From: Escarpia spicata
Taxonomy: Eukaryota; Annelida; Polychaeta; Sabellida; Siboglinidae
DNA: 64,000 nt
Direction of reading: 5' to 3'
NCBI GenBank assembly: GCA_963995525.1
Contig: OZ023217.1
Coordinates: 27,889,587 to 27,953,586, forward strand
How positions within the stretch are numbered: the stretch's first letter is position 1; every line of letters begins with the position of its first letter. Under the pieces are notes generated by a model that was not told where the DNA came from, did not search any database, and worked only from the letters and a program-made list of their open reading frames with translations. Both the position numbers and the translations under genes were made by a program. Below are positions 11,853 to 39,980 of this stretch, piece by piece.

Positions 11853-12594
11853 GCCATATTTGACAAATCCAAGATGGCTGCCGTCCAGAGTAAGTCTGTG
11901 CAATAACTTGAGAAGAAAAAGTAGTAGAACCATAAATGATTCCACCTTTTAGGGGTTTTCGACCATGGATAATCCATTTATGGTGTTAGATTGCTGATTC
12001 TAGGTCGAGGTCACGTGATAAGATCAGATCCAAAGTCGGTATGACTCAAAATATAGATATTTTGAGCCCAAAACGTACTATATCAGATATTCACCGTTCT
12101 GGTGTCATTTTCATCTAAAAATATGTTAGGTGGACAATAGATGAACCTGGAATGAGCTTTGGATACATGTCTCTTCAATCAAGATCATGGTTAAATTTGC
12201 CCATAAATGCGTAAAACCCCATGTATCTGTTGATGATTCAATTGATCTTACTGCGTGAGCAAAGGTTTATATATTTATTATAATGTTGGAACCGATATTG
12301 AAAATGGAATGGCGAGGTCATAATCAAGGTCAAGATCAATGATCATTTATTATAGAAACTGTTCATTGTGCACTTTGGGAATGTAACCCACTCCAAAATG
12401 CATGAACGATACTGTTATTCTAGAAATAGCAATTACATGTCAATTGGATACACAAAATTCAATGAATGTACCTAAAATAGTACAATGCTATTTTACTTAT
12501 TCACTCTACTCATATAATCAGACAATCTCATCCATCATCCGTCTATCTGACGTCATCATCCGTCTTCAGTTGTTCACATCGTTGTCATCATTGT

Positions 12595-15254
12595 TTAGGC
12601 AGCCACCCTCGCGCTTGCACAGTGCTGTGCAACGAAGACCTGCATTGCAGCATTTGCAATTTCCCTTCCACGCTTTCGTTCAGCCGCAGTTTAGGAGCAG
12701 GGCACAAGCTTTACTTGCGTCGGCGAGAGTGGTCCAGAAAGGGGGCCATTGCTTGCTGCGTTAATCCTGTTCCCATCCCCATTGATCAAAGACAGGGATA
12801 GGCAATCCCTGACTTTGATTGTGGTTGTGGTTGACTGCTTCCAGATGAAACTGGCTTGGAACAAGGACCTCTTTATATGCTCGAAGAGACCGGCCTGGGT
12901 CGGCGGCATATTGTCAAGTGAACGACTGCCATTGGAGAAGAGTTGGTGCTTAGCATCATTGACAGTTGCAGAATCGCTCGATTCGTTGCATCTGAACAGA
13001 TTCCAGAGTGAACTCCGGATCTTCGGTCAGCGAGATCATCGTCTCTGTAAGTCCTGGTGTACTGTTCCATGCAGCCCACGCCGTCTTCTTACCGCCACCG
13101 AGACACTGAGGGGTCGTATCGTAGCCCGTTATGGTGTGAAAGAGGAGTAGAGCCAACGACTTTGATGGACCGAGCTGGGAATGGATGCTGTGCACCGGGA
13201 TATCTCGCTATTTCTTGCTGCTACTAAAGCCAATCCAAAGCTCTGAAAAGTTTTTCAAAGAAAGCGACAGAAAGAACAACGATGTCGCTGTCGACAGTGC
13301 ACAGGAATGTTTTATCTGACCCTGAGATGAGGCATGAACTAGATGCAGGATGATACGCGTATCTGCCTCTGCGTGTTTGCAGGGCTGGAGTACTGACAAA
13401 TGAAACAGCTTGTTGGAGAGCACCAGCTCAGACTCTATGCTGAGGAGGAGTCTTCCATCCATGTCCGTCTTGATGAGCTGTTTACTGGTAAAGGAAAATT
13501 GCTCCTTTTTGTTTTCCAAATTTGTCAAGTACGGTTGCCAGTCCCTTTTTGGTATGGGAGTGCAGCCGTCGCCATCTGGTTCGACTCAAGTACGCGCACC
13601 TGTCCCACGCCGCTGCTGTGTTAGTGATTTCAGGCTATGTACACAGTAGGTGTCGCAGACTGCATCGACGCTTTCAACCGTGGCGGTCACGTGAGCTTCC
13701 AGGAAAGGCACAACGTGTACGTGTACATACTCACCGGCATGCTGCCGCTATAGTCGAACGCACCATGTGGATGACGACAGCCATGTCGAACACTTGAACT
13801 GTCGCTTGTCTCGCTGGATTGGCGCGGCAAGTTGGTGCACGCGAGGATGTGCAACTTGGTCCCAGCGCTGAACGAACTTCAGTCTGATAGAAAAGGAGGC
13901 TCTCGCTGGTTCTCGAATTGAAGAATTCGACAATATCTGCGTCCGGACTTGTTTGGAGAGAAAGGAAAATTTTGTGACAAGCATGGTATTCTGTTTCAGT
14001 ATCCCGACTTTGCTTCCATTCTTTCGGGGGTCTGGAGCAGGTTGTTTCTCTTTATTGTGTCAGGAATCGTCACCTTGTCTAGCCGCGTCTTTACGTATTC
14101 CTCGTGAAGGACCTGACCAACCGCATGGATTTTGGACATGGACACAGCTACTTTATGCTCCATCACACCACGTATATCATGAGCGACGAGCTCGTGACCT
14201 GTGGCTAAGACGGGGTTGCCCACTCAGGTCACCACCTTCATGAAAGACTGCACGTCATTCAGAAACTTAGACTGCAGCCTCTTCGTGGTGACTAGCTGTT
14301 GCTTCCGTAAGTTTGTGAACACTCTCGAACTCTTCAATCATTCTGACGCAATCTGGACCAGCCAACATGTACAATGTTATGGCGTCTGTGTCATCATACA
14401 GGTCAGGGGCTCATTGCCCTGGAGTACTTTGTTCATCGGTTCATCGGGGATTGATATTTTGCCATGAGGCTGAACTTGTGCTCGGATTTTTGAACTGTGA
14501 AGTTTCCTTTGAGGTACTCCGCATACTCCGTTGGATGCGTCAAGGCGAGCTCGACCATGTCTCTGACGTGAATCGGCAACCAGCGGGCGTAGTTGGAGTG
14601 GTCAAAAATAAAGAACCACGAACAAAGCTCATCGCACACTTGGACGTAGAGAAGGAAGTCACCCTCTCCAAACGAGCGCACATAGCGGCACACCCATAGC
14701 TCAAGCTCGATCACTAGCGGCCAATATTTGAACATGTGAACATCAGCGAATTGCCTTTTGCTTCACATTTCGAACGACTGAGGAGGTCCCTGCACATTGG
14801 ACGTGTACTGAGAGTACGCATTTTGCTTCAACAGAGAGAGAGAGAAACGAGTGAAACTTGATCAGCGTGGCGCATGCGCTTGGTGTGATGGTCTTTGAGA
14901 ACAGACTGAGCGCGATCACAGGAGAGGACATTCGCCTGATTGAGAGCAGTGTCTCAGTCAGACTCTTGTAGCATCTTGCCCATCATCAACTGGCACATAG
15001 CCTCGATATCCTCCCAGCTGCATGATGAACTTATCCTCGCCCAGGATGTCGGGAAATTGCCATTGCAATTGTTTGCATATGGCGTAGAGAGGCTGATCGG
15101 CGCCAATGACAGGAGTCTGACAGGGGTTGACGAACACGGTGTTTTCCTTCACTATCTCCAAAGTATACATCATCAAAGATAGAGAGGCGGCCTTATCAGG
15201 AAATAAGAGGAGAATACCGATTTCTGCCCTCGGTTTGATAAACGCACCATCCAT
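12595..15254 (-). pseudogene. Decayed gene of a repeat-associated family with an EADTR / GxDTT-type signature
   Basis: Consecutive - strand fragments in shifting frames follow the order of a family I know only from memory, found as many uncharacterised copies in cnidarian, sponge, mollusc and fish gene sets. The blocks are: 15254-14958 (NPCQTPVIGADQPLYAICKQ, GEDKFIMQLGG), 14735-14433 (KYWPLVIELELWVCRYVRS, FDHSNYARWLPIHVRDMVEL), 14223-13996 (MGNPVLATGHELVAHDIR), 13528-13208 (PCKHAEADTRIILHLVHAS, then ELWIGFSSSKK), 13195-12956 (FHTITGYDTTPQ, GGGKKTAWAAWN) and 12909-12691 (MPPTQAGLFEHIKRSLFQA). A cysteine-rich end lies near 12605-12690. The EADTR block with later acidic residues recalls PIN/FEN-like nucleases, which is inference. 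Multiple frameshifts and stops make it a pseudogene. Confidence 0.75.
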
Positions 15255-15441
15255 GAGCTGCGAGTTGAAACCCGCCTATGGGACCACATCACCCTTCTCC
15301 AGCTGACCATTTTCCAACATAAGCATACTGCAAGCTCGTATGCCTAAGTCTTACGCCGACAGTGACTAAGGTACATTTTCCACTAAGAGCATCCATTGTC
15401 AAAACATATTATATTTATTGCAACACATTGACATTGATATC

Positions 15442-15543
15442 GCCACAGCGGGAGCTCAGCTTGGCTCCCGCGAAAAAATGAAAGGTCATGGCCATATCTA
15501 ATGCTGATACAAAAAGGGTGCTTGTACAAAGATGTGAACAATT
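15442..15543. repeat. Subterminal inverted repeat, right arm
   Basis: Reverse complement of the 11751-11852 arm, same length and without gaps. Confidence 0.8.
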
Positions 15544-15760
15544 GAGGTGTTTTTTTAGGATAAGTCCCCTAACTAATAGATAAACCAATGAACGGCACTG
15601 ATATGGCGAATACTCCGTGTTCAGCAAGAAATTTTTATAAATTATCATTTATCTCAAATTAGCGGGTTGAAGTCCCGTGACAAGAATTTGGGTCGCAGCC
15701 AAAAAGGTTAAGAACCGCTGTTTTATAGCCTAACAGTACATTCATGCCAACTGCCCCGGG

Positions 15761-15783
15761 AAATCCAGGAGTCTCCTGGATTT
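15761..15783. repeat. Perfect 11-bp palindrome
   Basis: AAATCCAGGAG and its exact reverse complement around a single T. It lies between the hAT-like element and the start of the 155-bp satellite. Confidence 0.8.
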
Positions 15784-15789
15784 TGGGTG

Positions 15790-18775
15790 TTGGATAGCTA
15801 CAAATTTAGCTGTCCAACATAATAAACTTGTGCAATGTTCTTACTTTAATGCGTATGTCACTTTAGTACAAAACCGATGTAACTTTGTAAAACTTTAGGT
15901 GTCCAACACACTAGACTTGTACAATTTTCTTATTTTAATGCGTATGTGTCTTAAATTCGTGCCAATGTAGTGAATTTTTAGCGTATGAACGCGCGTAAGT
16001 CGTAAATTGGTGTCACTTTAATACATTACCGAGGTAACTTTGTAAAACTTTAGTTGTCCAACACACTAGACTTGTACAATTTTCTTACTTTAACGAGTAT
16101 GTATCGTAAATTCTTGCCAGTGTTGTGAATTTTTAGCGTAAAAAGCGCGTGAGTCTTAAATTCGTGTCACAATAGTACATTACCGAGGTACCTTTCTAAA
16201 ACTTTAGCTCCCCAACACATTAAACTTGTACAATTTTCTTACTTTAACGCGTATGTGTCGTAAATTCGTGCCAGAGTGGTGAATTTTTAGTGTATGATCG
16301 CGTGAAAGTCGTAAATTCTGGTCACATTAATCCATTACCGAGGTAACTTTGTAAAACTTTAGTTGTCCAACACACTAGACTTGTACAATTATCTTACTTT
16401 AACGCGTATGTGTCGTAAATTTGTGCCAGTGTGGTGAATTTTTAGAGTATGATGACGTGAAAGTCGTAAATTCGTGTCACATTAATCCATTACCGAGATA
16501 GCCTTGTAAACTTTTAGCTGCATGTCCAACACCCTGAACTTGTACAATGTTCTTACTTTATTGCGTATGTGTCGTAAATTCTTGCCAGTGTGGTGAATTG
16601 TTAGTGTATGAACGCGTGAAAGTCGTAAATTCTCATCTCATTAGTACATTATCGAGGGAGCTTTGTAAAACTTTAGTTGTCCAACACACAAGACTTGTAC
16701 AATGTTTTTACTTTAATGCGTATGTGTCGTAAATTCTTGCCAGTGTTGTGAATTTTTAGCGTAAAAAGCGCGTGAGTCTTAAATTCGTGTCACAATAGTA
16801 CATTACCGAGGTACCTTTCTAAAACTTTAGCTCCCCAACACATTAAACTTGTACAATTTTCTTAAATTGGTGTCACTTTAGTACATTACCGAGGTAACTT
16901 TGTAAAACTTTAGTTGTCCAACACACTAGACTTGTACAATTTTCTTACTTTAACGAGTATGTGTCGTAAATTCTTGCCAGTGTTGTGAATTTTTAGCGTA
17001 AAAAGCGCGTGAGTCTTAAATTCGTGTCACAATAGTACATTACCGAGGTACCTTTCTAAAACTTTAGCTCCCCAACACATTAAACTTGTACAATTTTCTT
17101 AAATTGGTGTCACTTTAGTACATTACCGAGGTAACTTTGTAAAACTTTAGTTGTCCAACACACTAGACTTGTACAATTTTCTTACTTTAACGAGTATGTG
17201 TCGTAAATTCTTGCCAGTGTTGTGAATTTTTAGCGTAAAAAGCGCGTGAGTCTTAAATTCGTGTCACAATAGTACATTACCGAGGTACCTTTCTAAAACT
17301 TTAGCTCCCCAACACATTAAACTTGTACAATTTTCTTACTTTAACGCGTATGTGTCGTAAATTCGTGCCAGAGTGGTGAATTTTTAGTGTATGATCGCGT
17401 GAAAGTCGTAAATTCTGGTCACATTAATCCATTACCGAGGTAACTTTGTAAAACTTTAGTTGTCCAACACACTAGACTTGTACAATTATCTTACTTTAAC
17501 GCGTATGTGTCGTAAATTTGTGCCAGTATGGTGAATTTTTAGAGTATGATGACGTGAAAGTCGTAAATTCGTGTCACATTAATCCATTACCGAGATAGCC
17601 TTGTAAACTTTTAGCTGCATGTCCAACACCCTGAACTTGTACAATGTTCTTACTTTATTGCGTATGTGTCGTAAATTCTTGCCAGTGTGGTGAATTGTTA
17701 GTGTATGAACGCGTGAAAGTCGTAAATTCTCATCTCATTAGTACATTATCGAGGGAGCTTTGTAAAACTTTAGTTGTCCAACACACAAGACTTGTACAAT
17801 GTTTTTACTTTAATGCGTATGTGTCGTAAATTCTTGCCAGTGTTGTGAATTTTTAGCGTAAAAAGCGCGTGAGTCTTAAATTCGTGTCACAATAGTACAT
17901 TACCGAGGTAACTTTGTAAAACTTTAGTTGTCCAACACACTAGACTTGTACAATTTTCTTACTTTAACGAGTATGTGTCGTAAATTCTTGCCAGTGTTGT
18001 GAATTTTTAGCGTAAAAAGCGCGTGAGTCTTAAATTCGTGTCACAATAGTACATTACCGAGGTACCTTTCTAAAACTTTAGCTCCCCAACACATTAAACT
18101 TGTACAATTTTCTTACTTTAACGCGTATGTGTCGTAAATTCGTGCCAGTGTGGTGAATTTTTAGTGTATGATCGCGTGAAAGTCGTAAATTCTGGTCACA
18201 TTAATCCATTACCGAGGTAACTTTGTAAAACTTTAGTTGTCCAACACACTAGACTTGTACAATTCTCTTACTTTAACGCGTATGTGTCGTAAATTTGTGC
18301 CAGTGTGGTGAATTTTTAGAGTATGATGACGTGAAAGTCGTAAATTCGTGTCACATTAATCCATTACCGAGATAGCCTTGTAAAATTTTAGCTGCATGTC
18401 CAACACCCTGAACTTGTACAATGTTCTTACTTTATTGCGTATGTGTCGTAAATTCTTGCCAGTGTGGTGAATTGTTAGTGTATGAACGCGTGAAAGTCGT
18501 AAATTCTCATCTCATTAGTACATTATCGAGGGAGCTTTGTAAAACTTTAGTTGTCCAACACACAATACTTGTACAATGTTTTTACTTTAATGCGTATGTG
18601 TCGTAAATTCGTGCCAGTGTAGTGATTGTTTAGCGCATGAACGCGCGTAAATCCAACATTCTTGTCACTTTACTACATTACCGAGGTAACGTTATAAAAA
18701 TATAGCTGTCTAACACACTAGACTTGTACAATTTTGTTACTTTAATGCGTATATGTCGTAATTTTTTTAGCACAT
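15790..18775. repeat. 155-bp satellite with higher-order repeats (about 19 monomers)
   Basis: Monomers of about 155 bp share 'gtccaacacactagacttgt', 'gcgtatgtgtcgtaaattc', 'gtgaatttttagcgta' and 'acattaccgaggtaactttg'. Starts of the GTCCAAC block fall at 15901, 16056, about 16210, 16365, 16524 and 16679. Nearly identical multi-monomer blocks recur with offsets of 1097 bp and 777 bp (about 7 and 5 monomers). A 61-codon chance ORF is therefore repeated at 16547, 17644 and 18421 with one residue changed in the last. Not coding. Confidence 0.93.
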
Positions 18776-18781
18776 CGTCAC

Positions 18782-20135
18782 CAGTGCCACCATGAACCAT
18801 CTTGAGAAGCATAAAATCCTGTGTGACCAGCAACATGGATTCAAAAAGAACAGATCATGTGAGACTCAGCTCTTAGAACTTACTGACGAACTCTATACAA
18901 ACATGGAGAAAGGTGAGCAGACGGACATCCTAATATTGGACTTCGCGAAAGCCTTTGATAAGGTCAACCACAGTCTGCACCTACACAAGCTCCATCACTA
19001 TGGCATACAGGGTACCACCAATGCATGGATCACCAACTTCCTCAGAAACCGGAGACAAGCAGTGGTCGTAGAGGGCACTAGATCCAGCTTCATTGATGTC
19101 CGTTCAGGAGTACCCCAGGGCTCCGTCCTGGGCCCCTGCTTGTCTTAGCATACATCAACGACTTGCCTGAGAACCTGACCTCACCAGTCAGACTGTTTGC
19201 TGATGACACAGCAGTGTACATCGTGGTAAAGGCACTGAAATGCCATGAGCAACTACAACAAGACCTCCATCGACTTGCCGAGTGGGAGAAGAACTGAGAC
19301 ATGGCCTTCCACCCCAGAGAAGTGCACCACACTGCCTGTCACCAGAGCCAGGGAGGTCCTGAAGCACCCCTACCAGCTCCATGGACACACACTTGAGACC
19401 ACAGACTCCGCAAAGTACCTTGGCATCACCATCAACAAGGACTTGGGCTGGAACACTCACATCGATAACATCTGTGCAAGAGCCAATAAGACCTTAGGCT
19501 TCTTGCGGAGGAACTTGAAAAAAGGGTCGACCTCCATCAAGCAGACAGCATATAAGTCCTTCGTAAGGCCCATCCTAGAGTATGCCTCAACGGTATGGGA
19601 CCCCCATACCCAACGTGCCATAAACAAAATTGAGGCTGTACAACGAAGAGCTGCCAGGTATGTCCTTAGACGCTACCACAACACCTTTAGCGTCAAGGAC
19701 ATGCTTGAGGAACTGCAGTGGCCCTCTCTAGAACAACGCCGCCAAATAGCTCGACTGACCATGCTATATAAAATTCACACCAACCAAGTCAGTGTCACTG
19801 GACTGAAGAGAAACCTGAAGCCACCACCACCACGCCAACGACGCGGTTCTCACAGTCGCAGTGTCGCACTCAGTATCATCAGCACTGCCCAGAACCATCA
19901 GGAAATGGAACGACCTTCCAGACATAGTAGTGGAGGCCAACACAGTCGACACTTTTGTGTCAAGGATCTCCAGACTAACATTCAACTGCTAGGGTCCTTG
20001 TTAGAGAGCTGTAGATAACTAGTGTTAGTAGTAGCTCTGTAGATGTTTTATTTGTTTTTTTGTCTGTTTGTTCTGTGCACGGTTTATTAGTAGGGTGTAT
20101 TTTTTATTTTATTTTGTAGGAGGTGGGTTTTTCTT
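18782..20135 (+). mobile_element. 5'-truncated, frame-broken LINE (jockey/CR1-like reverse transcriptase)
   Basis: A non-LTR reverse transcriptase begins mid-domain at the satellite border. Motifs in order are LCDQQHGFKKNRSCETQLLE, DFAKAFDKVNH, SGVPQGSVLGP, then LFADDTAVY in a second frame. A thumb and C-terminal region (SAKYLGITINKDLGWNTHID, YKSFVRPILEYASTVWDPHT, VQRRAARYVLRRY) lies in the first frame again. Frame changes occur near 19135-19145 and about 19310, and a TGA replaces an expected Trp codon near 19296. No endonuclease domain remains. A T-rich 3' part follows to about 20135. Confidence 0.88.
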
Positions 20136-20194
20136 TCCAAATACCAGATCCCCAGAATAGTGGCAGAATAATCATATTGATTGTGGCCACTTAA

Positions 20195-20305
20195 GGGGTA
20201 AGACCACATTTATAATTTTCAAGAAAATCGTAAGACAAATGTTGTAGGAAATGAAGGAAACGTTATAACGGCCGCCTATGTAAAATTTAAATGTGGTCTT
20301 ACCCC
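20195..20305. mobile_element. 111-bp MITE-like hairpin element
   Basis: Begins GGGGTAAGACCACATTTA and ends with its exact reverse complement, 18-bp terminal inverted repeats around about 75 bp. The left flank is TTAA, but no clear duplication is seen on the right. It has no coding capacity. It lies about 330 bp upstream of the C1orf53-like start codon. Confidence 0.75.
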
Positions 20306-20637
20306 ACTTTTGCTGCACAGTTGGTTGGATCCTGCGCACTTGTATCATATTAGTTTATAAATTGGTCGCTGCGTGGCGGGACTAATATGGTCAAAAGTTG
20401 GATTTTCGTAGAACTTTGCGCTTGATCAGTTGTTGAGGTGCATAAGCTGCCCGATCGTGCATGACAACGTCTCTGGCGTTTGACAGTGATTGGGTCGGTT
20501 TCTATAATGACGTGTGAGCAATGTTACCGAAGTGCCGAGTTGAATCGTTGTACTTGACTCTCTCAATAATTAAGTCACTGCAGTGGCGGTGCATGCATTT
20601 GAAGCGCGATTTTAAAACCTGCATCAACGCGGCCACA
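20306..20637. other. Probable 5' flank/UTR of C1orf53-like gene
   Basis: More GC-rich than the surroundings, with several CpGs and a TGACGT at 20509. No TATA box recognised. The ORF frame is open from 20521 through an upstream ATG, but the start at 20638 has the better context. Confidence 0.35.
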
Positions 20638-23632
<2,995 letters not shown>

Positions 23633-23873
23633 ATGTCAGTGACCCAGAACTTTGTCCGGTGTAACAATCACTTGTTGAACAGTTCCACGTTATTAATTAT
23701 TATTATTGTATTTGCACTGCCGTTGCATAGCTTGGTTTTGCATTGTTGCATAAACAAAAAACCTCATACATACATGTGTGTATTTTTTGTAACCAAGTTT
23801 TTATATTTCTAAAACCATAATGTTTTCAGGATCAGGTTCCTTCGAACTGTATTACTTGCCAATTTATTTTGTT

Positions 23874-23902
23874 AATAAATTACCTGGCGTATGATAAATA
23901 AA
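23874..23902 (+). terminator. Poly(A) signals of C1orf53-like gene
   Basis: AATAAA at 23874-23879 and 23897-23902, about 240-270 bp after the stop. A further AATAAA lies at 24296. Confidence 0.5.
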
Positions 23903-24574
23903 ATAAGGGTAGCACACAGTGTAGGTGGTCCTGAAACTTCTCTACGCAAAATGTATAGCATTACCTAGTTCCTTTGACCAGTGATGGTTTGGTCATCATC
24001 ATATTTGATGAAAAAACAGGTAACACATGCTAACCATTTGGCGGCAGTCAGAATAAATAAATATTACATCAAGAAATATGAAAAATGTGAGAGTAAAAGT
24101 AGTAAAGAATACAAAGAAAAGGTTTATATAACAAAGAGAGCCTTTTAAAATAATATGTTTTATGTTGTAGCTTTTTGTAGCCTTGCTACAACATGTATCA
24201 TTTGGAGAATGAATGTAATATGAATTCATACACAAGTGAACATATTTTGATATGAATATTTTATTGTATATGTGTCACAATCTACTGTAACTGTAAATAA
24301 AGATATATATTCCTGAAAACACCAAATGTAACAGCATTATACTTTCCATCTTGTTCACACTCCATTGACCTAAATCTACACCTTGACACAAAGCTTGCAA
24401 CTGACACAAAATTCTGCAGTTTGAAGTTCTACTTTTAAGCAATATTCAGTCCTTACAACTGTGTTACACTACATGTGGCAGACCTGTTTATATCAACATT
24501 ATGTTTCTGGGGAGATTTCTTAAATGCAGCAACATTTATGATTCTATAGATTTAAGCATAAACTAGTAGGACAC

Positions 24575-25070
24575 TATATGTCAGCAGACACTAGCTGTTT
24601 GCACTCTCATCATATACACTATGTATCACACTATGTCAGCAGAGACTTGCTGTCTGTACTCTCACCACATACACTGTGTAGCACACTATGTCAGCAGACA
24701 CTAGCTGTTTGCACTCTCATCATATACACTATGTAGGACATTATGTCAGCAAAGACTCGCTGTCTGTACTCGCCACATACACTATGTAGGACATTATGTC
24801 AGCAGAGACTGGCTGTCTGTACACTCACCACATACACTATGTCGGCAGAGACTGGCTGTTTGTACTCTCACCACATACACTATGTCAGCAAAGACTGGCT
24901 GTTTGTACTCTCACCAGATACACTATGTCAGCAAAGACTGGCTGTCTGTACTATCACCACATACACTATGTCAGCAGAGACTGGCTGTTTGTACTCTCAC
25001 CACATACACTTTGTAGCACACTATGTCAGCAGAGACTGGCTGTTTGTACTTTCACCACATACACTATGAA
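24575..25070. repeat. Minisatellite, 43-bp core unit with longer variants
   Basis: Repeats of 'tatgtcagcaaagactggct' plus 'gtttgtactctcaccacatacac'. Several units are extended to about 55 bp by an extra 'tatgtagcacac'. About ten units. Long ORFs across it come from the repeat. It lies between the convergent C1orf53-like and IkB-like genes. Confidence 0.9.
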
Positions 25071-25758
25071 GCACATTGTATGGACATATATGAGCAGCTT
25101 AACTTACAATGTTATTTCTGTGTACAGATTATGTACATTACATTAAAATGCATTTTACAATAACATCTACTATACAAAATCTCTAATAACGATATTTGCA
25201 CAAAAACATTTAAGCAGTTTCATCATGTTTTATTTATTAATAGTTGTAATATTTAGCAGTAAACACTTCTTTAGCACAACCATCAGCATAGTACTGAGTA
25301 TGCCTCTGCAGATATCTTAAATCATGCCTAATATGACATGTACAATTGTACATATGTTATCTCAAGTATAAACTAAGAGGATTAATAAATGATCTAAATG
25401 GGTCATCATATCACATCACAAAAATATCATCCTACCTGATATTACAAAATGCATCCAATATGTTAGCACCTCATACTAACTACAGGCTTAACAAGCATTA
25501 TAAAAATAGGATACACTGAAGCATTCATGTGTTGTATGTAATAAATTCACAAACAACATAGCTATGAACAAATAGGCTCTTTCCCAATCACATTTCATGG
25601 TATCCATTAGTGTTGGATATAAAGGATAGTCTTTCTCGTTGTGGGTTAATTCCAACCCACAATGTCTTGTAAGTGAACCACCTGGCAAGCTTCAACTCTG
25701 AGATCAGTTACATTTATTTCCTCTTCAGCAAGCTTTCTTACTAAGATGCCGGTTTGCT
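25071..25758. other. Probable 3' UTR / intergenic of IkB-like gene
   Basis: AT-rich. On the - strand AATAAA occurs at 25718-25713, about 40 bp after the stop codon, with more candidates near 25230. No other feature seen. Confidence 0.4.
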
Positions 25759-39550
<13,792 letters not shown>

Positions 39551-39969
39551 GCAGTCTGATTTTTTAATGGTTTTAGTACTATTCCTCATCACAGGCTTCT
39601 TTTTAAACTACTGCACTGTACCATACAAGGATTTTACATTGGAAGTTAGACTAAGACTAAGTTACGTAAACTCCTACTTACTCTATACCTGTCACCACCT
39701 GCAAATATATTGTCTGATCCACACATATATTACAAGACATACAGCCTCTAGACAATCTCAACTTACTAGTTCAGCTGTGGTGAAGCAATCAATTATGTAT
39801 TTACTTTAGCATTCCTGAGAAAATCCTGTGTATTCACATTGGCAACTGAAGTCCCTATAATTGACCCTTCACAAAACAATCCACTAGGAAGTTAATGGCA
39901 GCATACTGCAGAGTAATTTCATTGGCCAACACTAAGTGGGTCAACCAATCACCGAGTAGGCCACTGGAA

Positions 39970-39980
39970 GGGAAATCCCC
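39970..39980 (-). promoter_or_regulatory. NF-kB site (GGGGATTTCC) upstream of IkB-like gene
   Basis: Plus strand GGGAAATCCCC; on the gene's strand GGGGATTTCCC. This is a full match to GGGRNWYYCC, about 420 bp 5' of the possible first coding exon. An ATTGG (inverted CCAAT) box lies about 20 bp away at 39951. It suggests NF-kB feedback on this gene. The transcription start is unknown. Confidence 0.5.

Larger units (their letters stand above)
11349..15720. mobile_element. hAT-like DNA transposon, about 4.4 kb
   Basis: The left end CAGCGGTTCTTAATCCCTGG and the inverted right end CAGCGGTTCTTAACC form terminal inverted repeats of hAT type. The flanks are 8-bp duplications with one mismatch: TTTTACAG (11341-11348) and TTTTATAG (15721-15728). 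Both fit the hAT nTnnnnAn target pattern. A further inverted pair of about 102 bp lies inside (11751-11852 and 15442-15543, roughly 80% identical by eye). The only coding traces are on the - strand and do not look like a hAT transposase. It is therefore either a non-autonomous carrier or contains a nested insertion. Confidence 0.85.

Noticed and set aside
16547..18606. Three nearly identical 61-codon ORFs
   Set aside because: Same position within repeated satellite blocks; a consequence of the repeat, not a gene family.
24743..25146. Two overlapping ORFs of 108 and 116 codons
   Set aside because: Frame-rotating translations of the 43-bp minisatellite.
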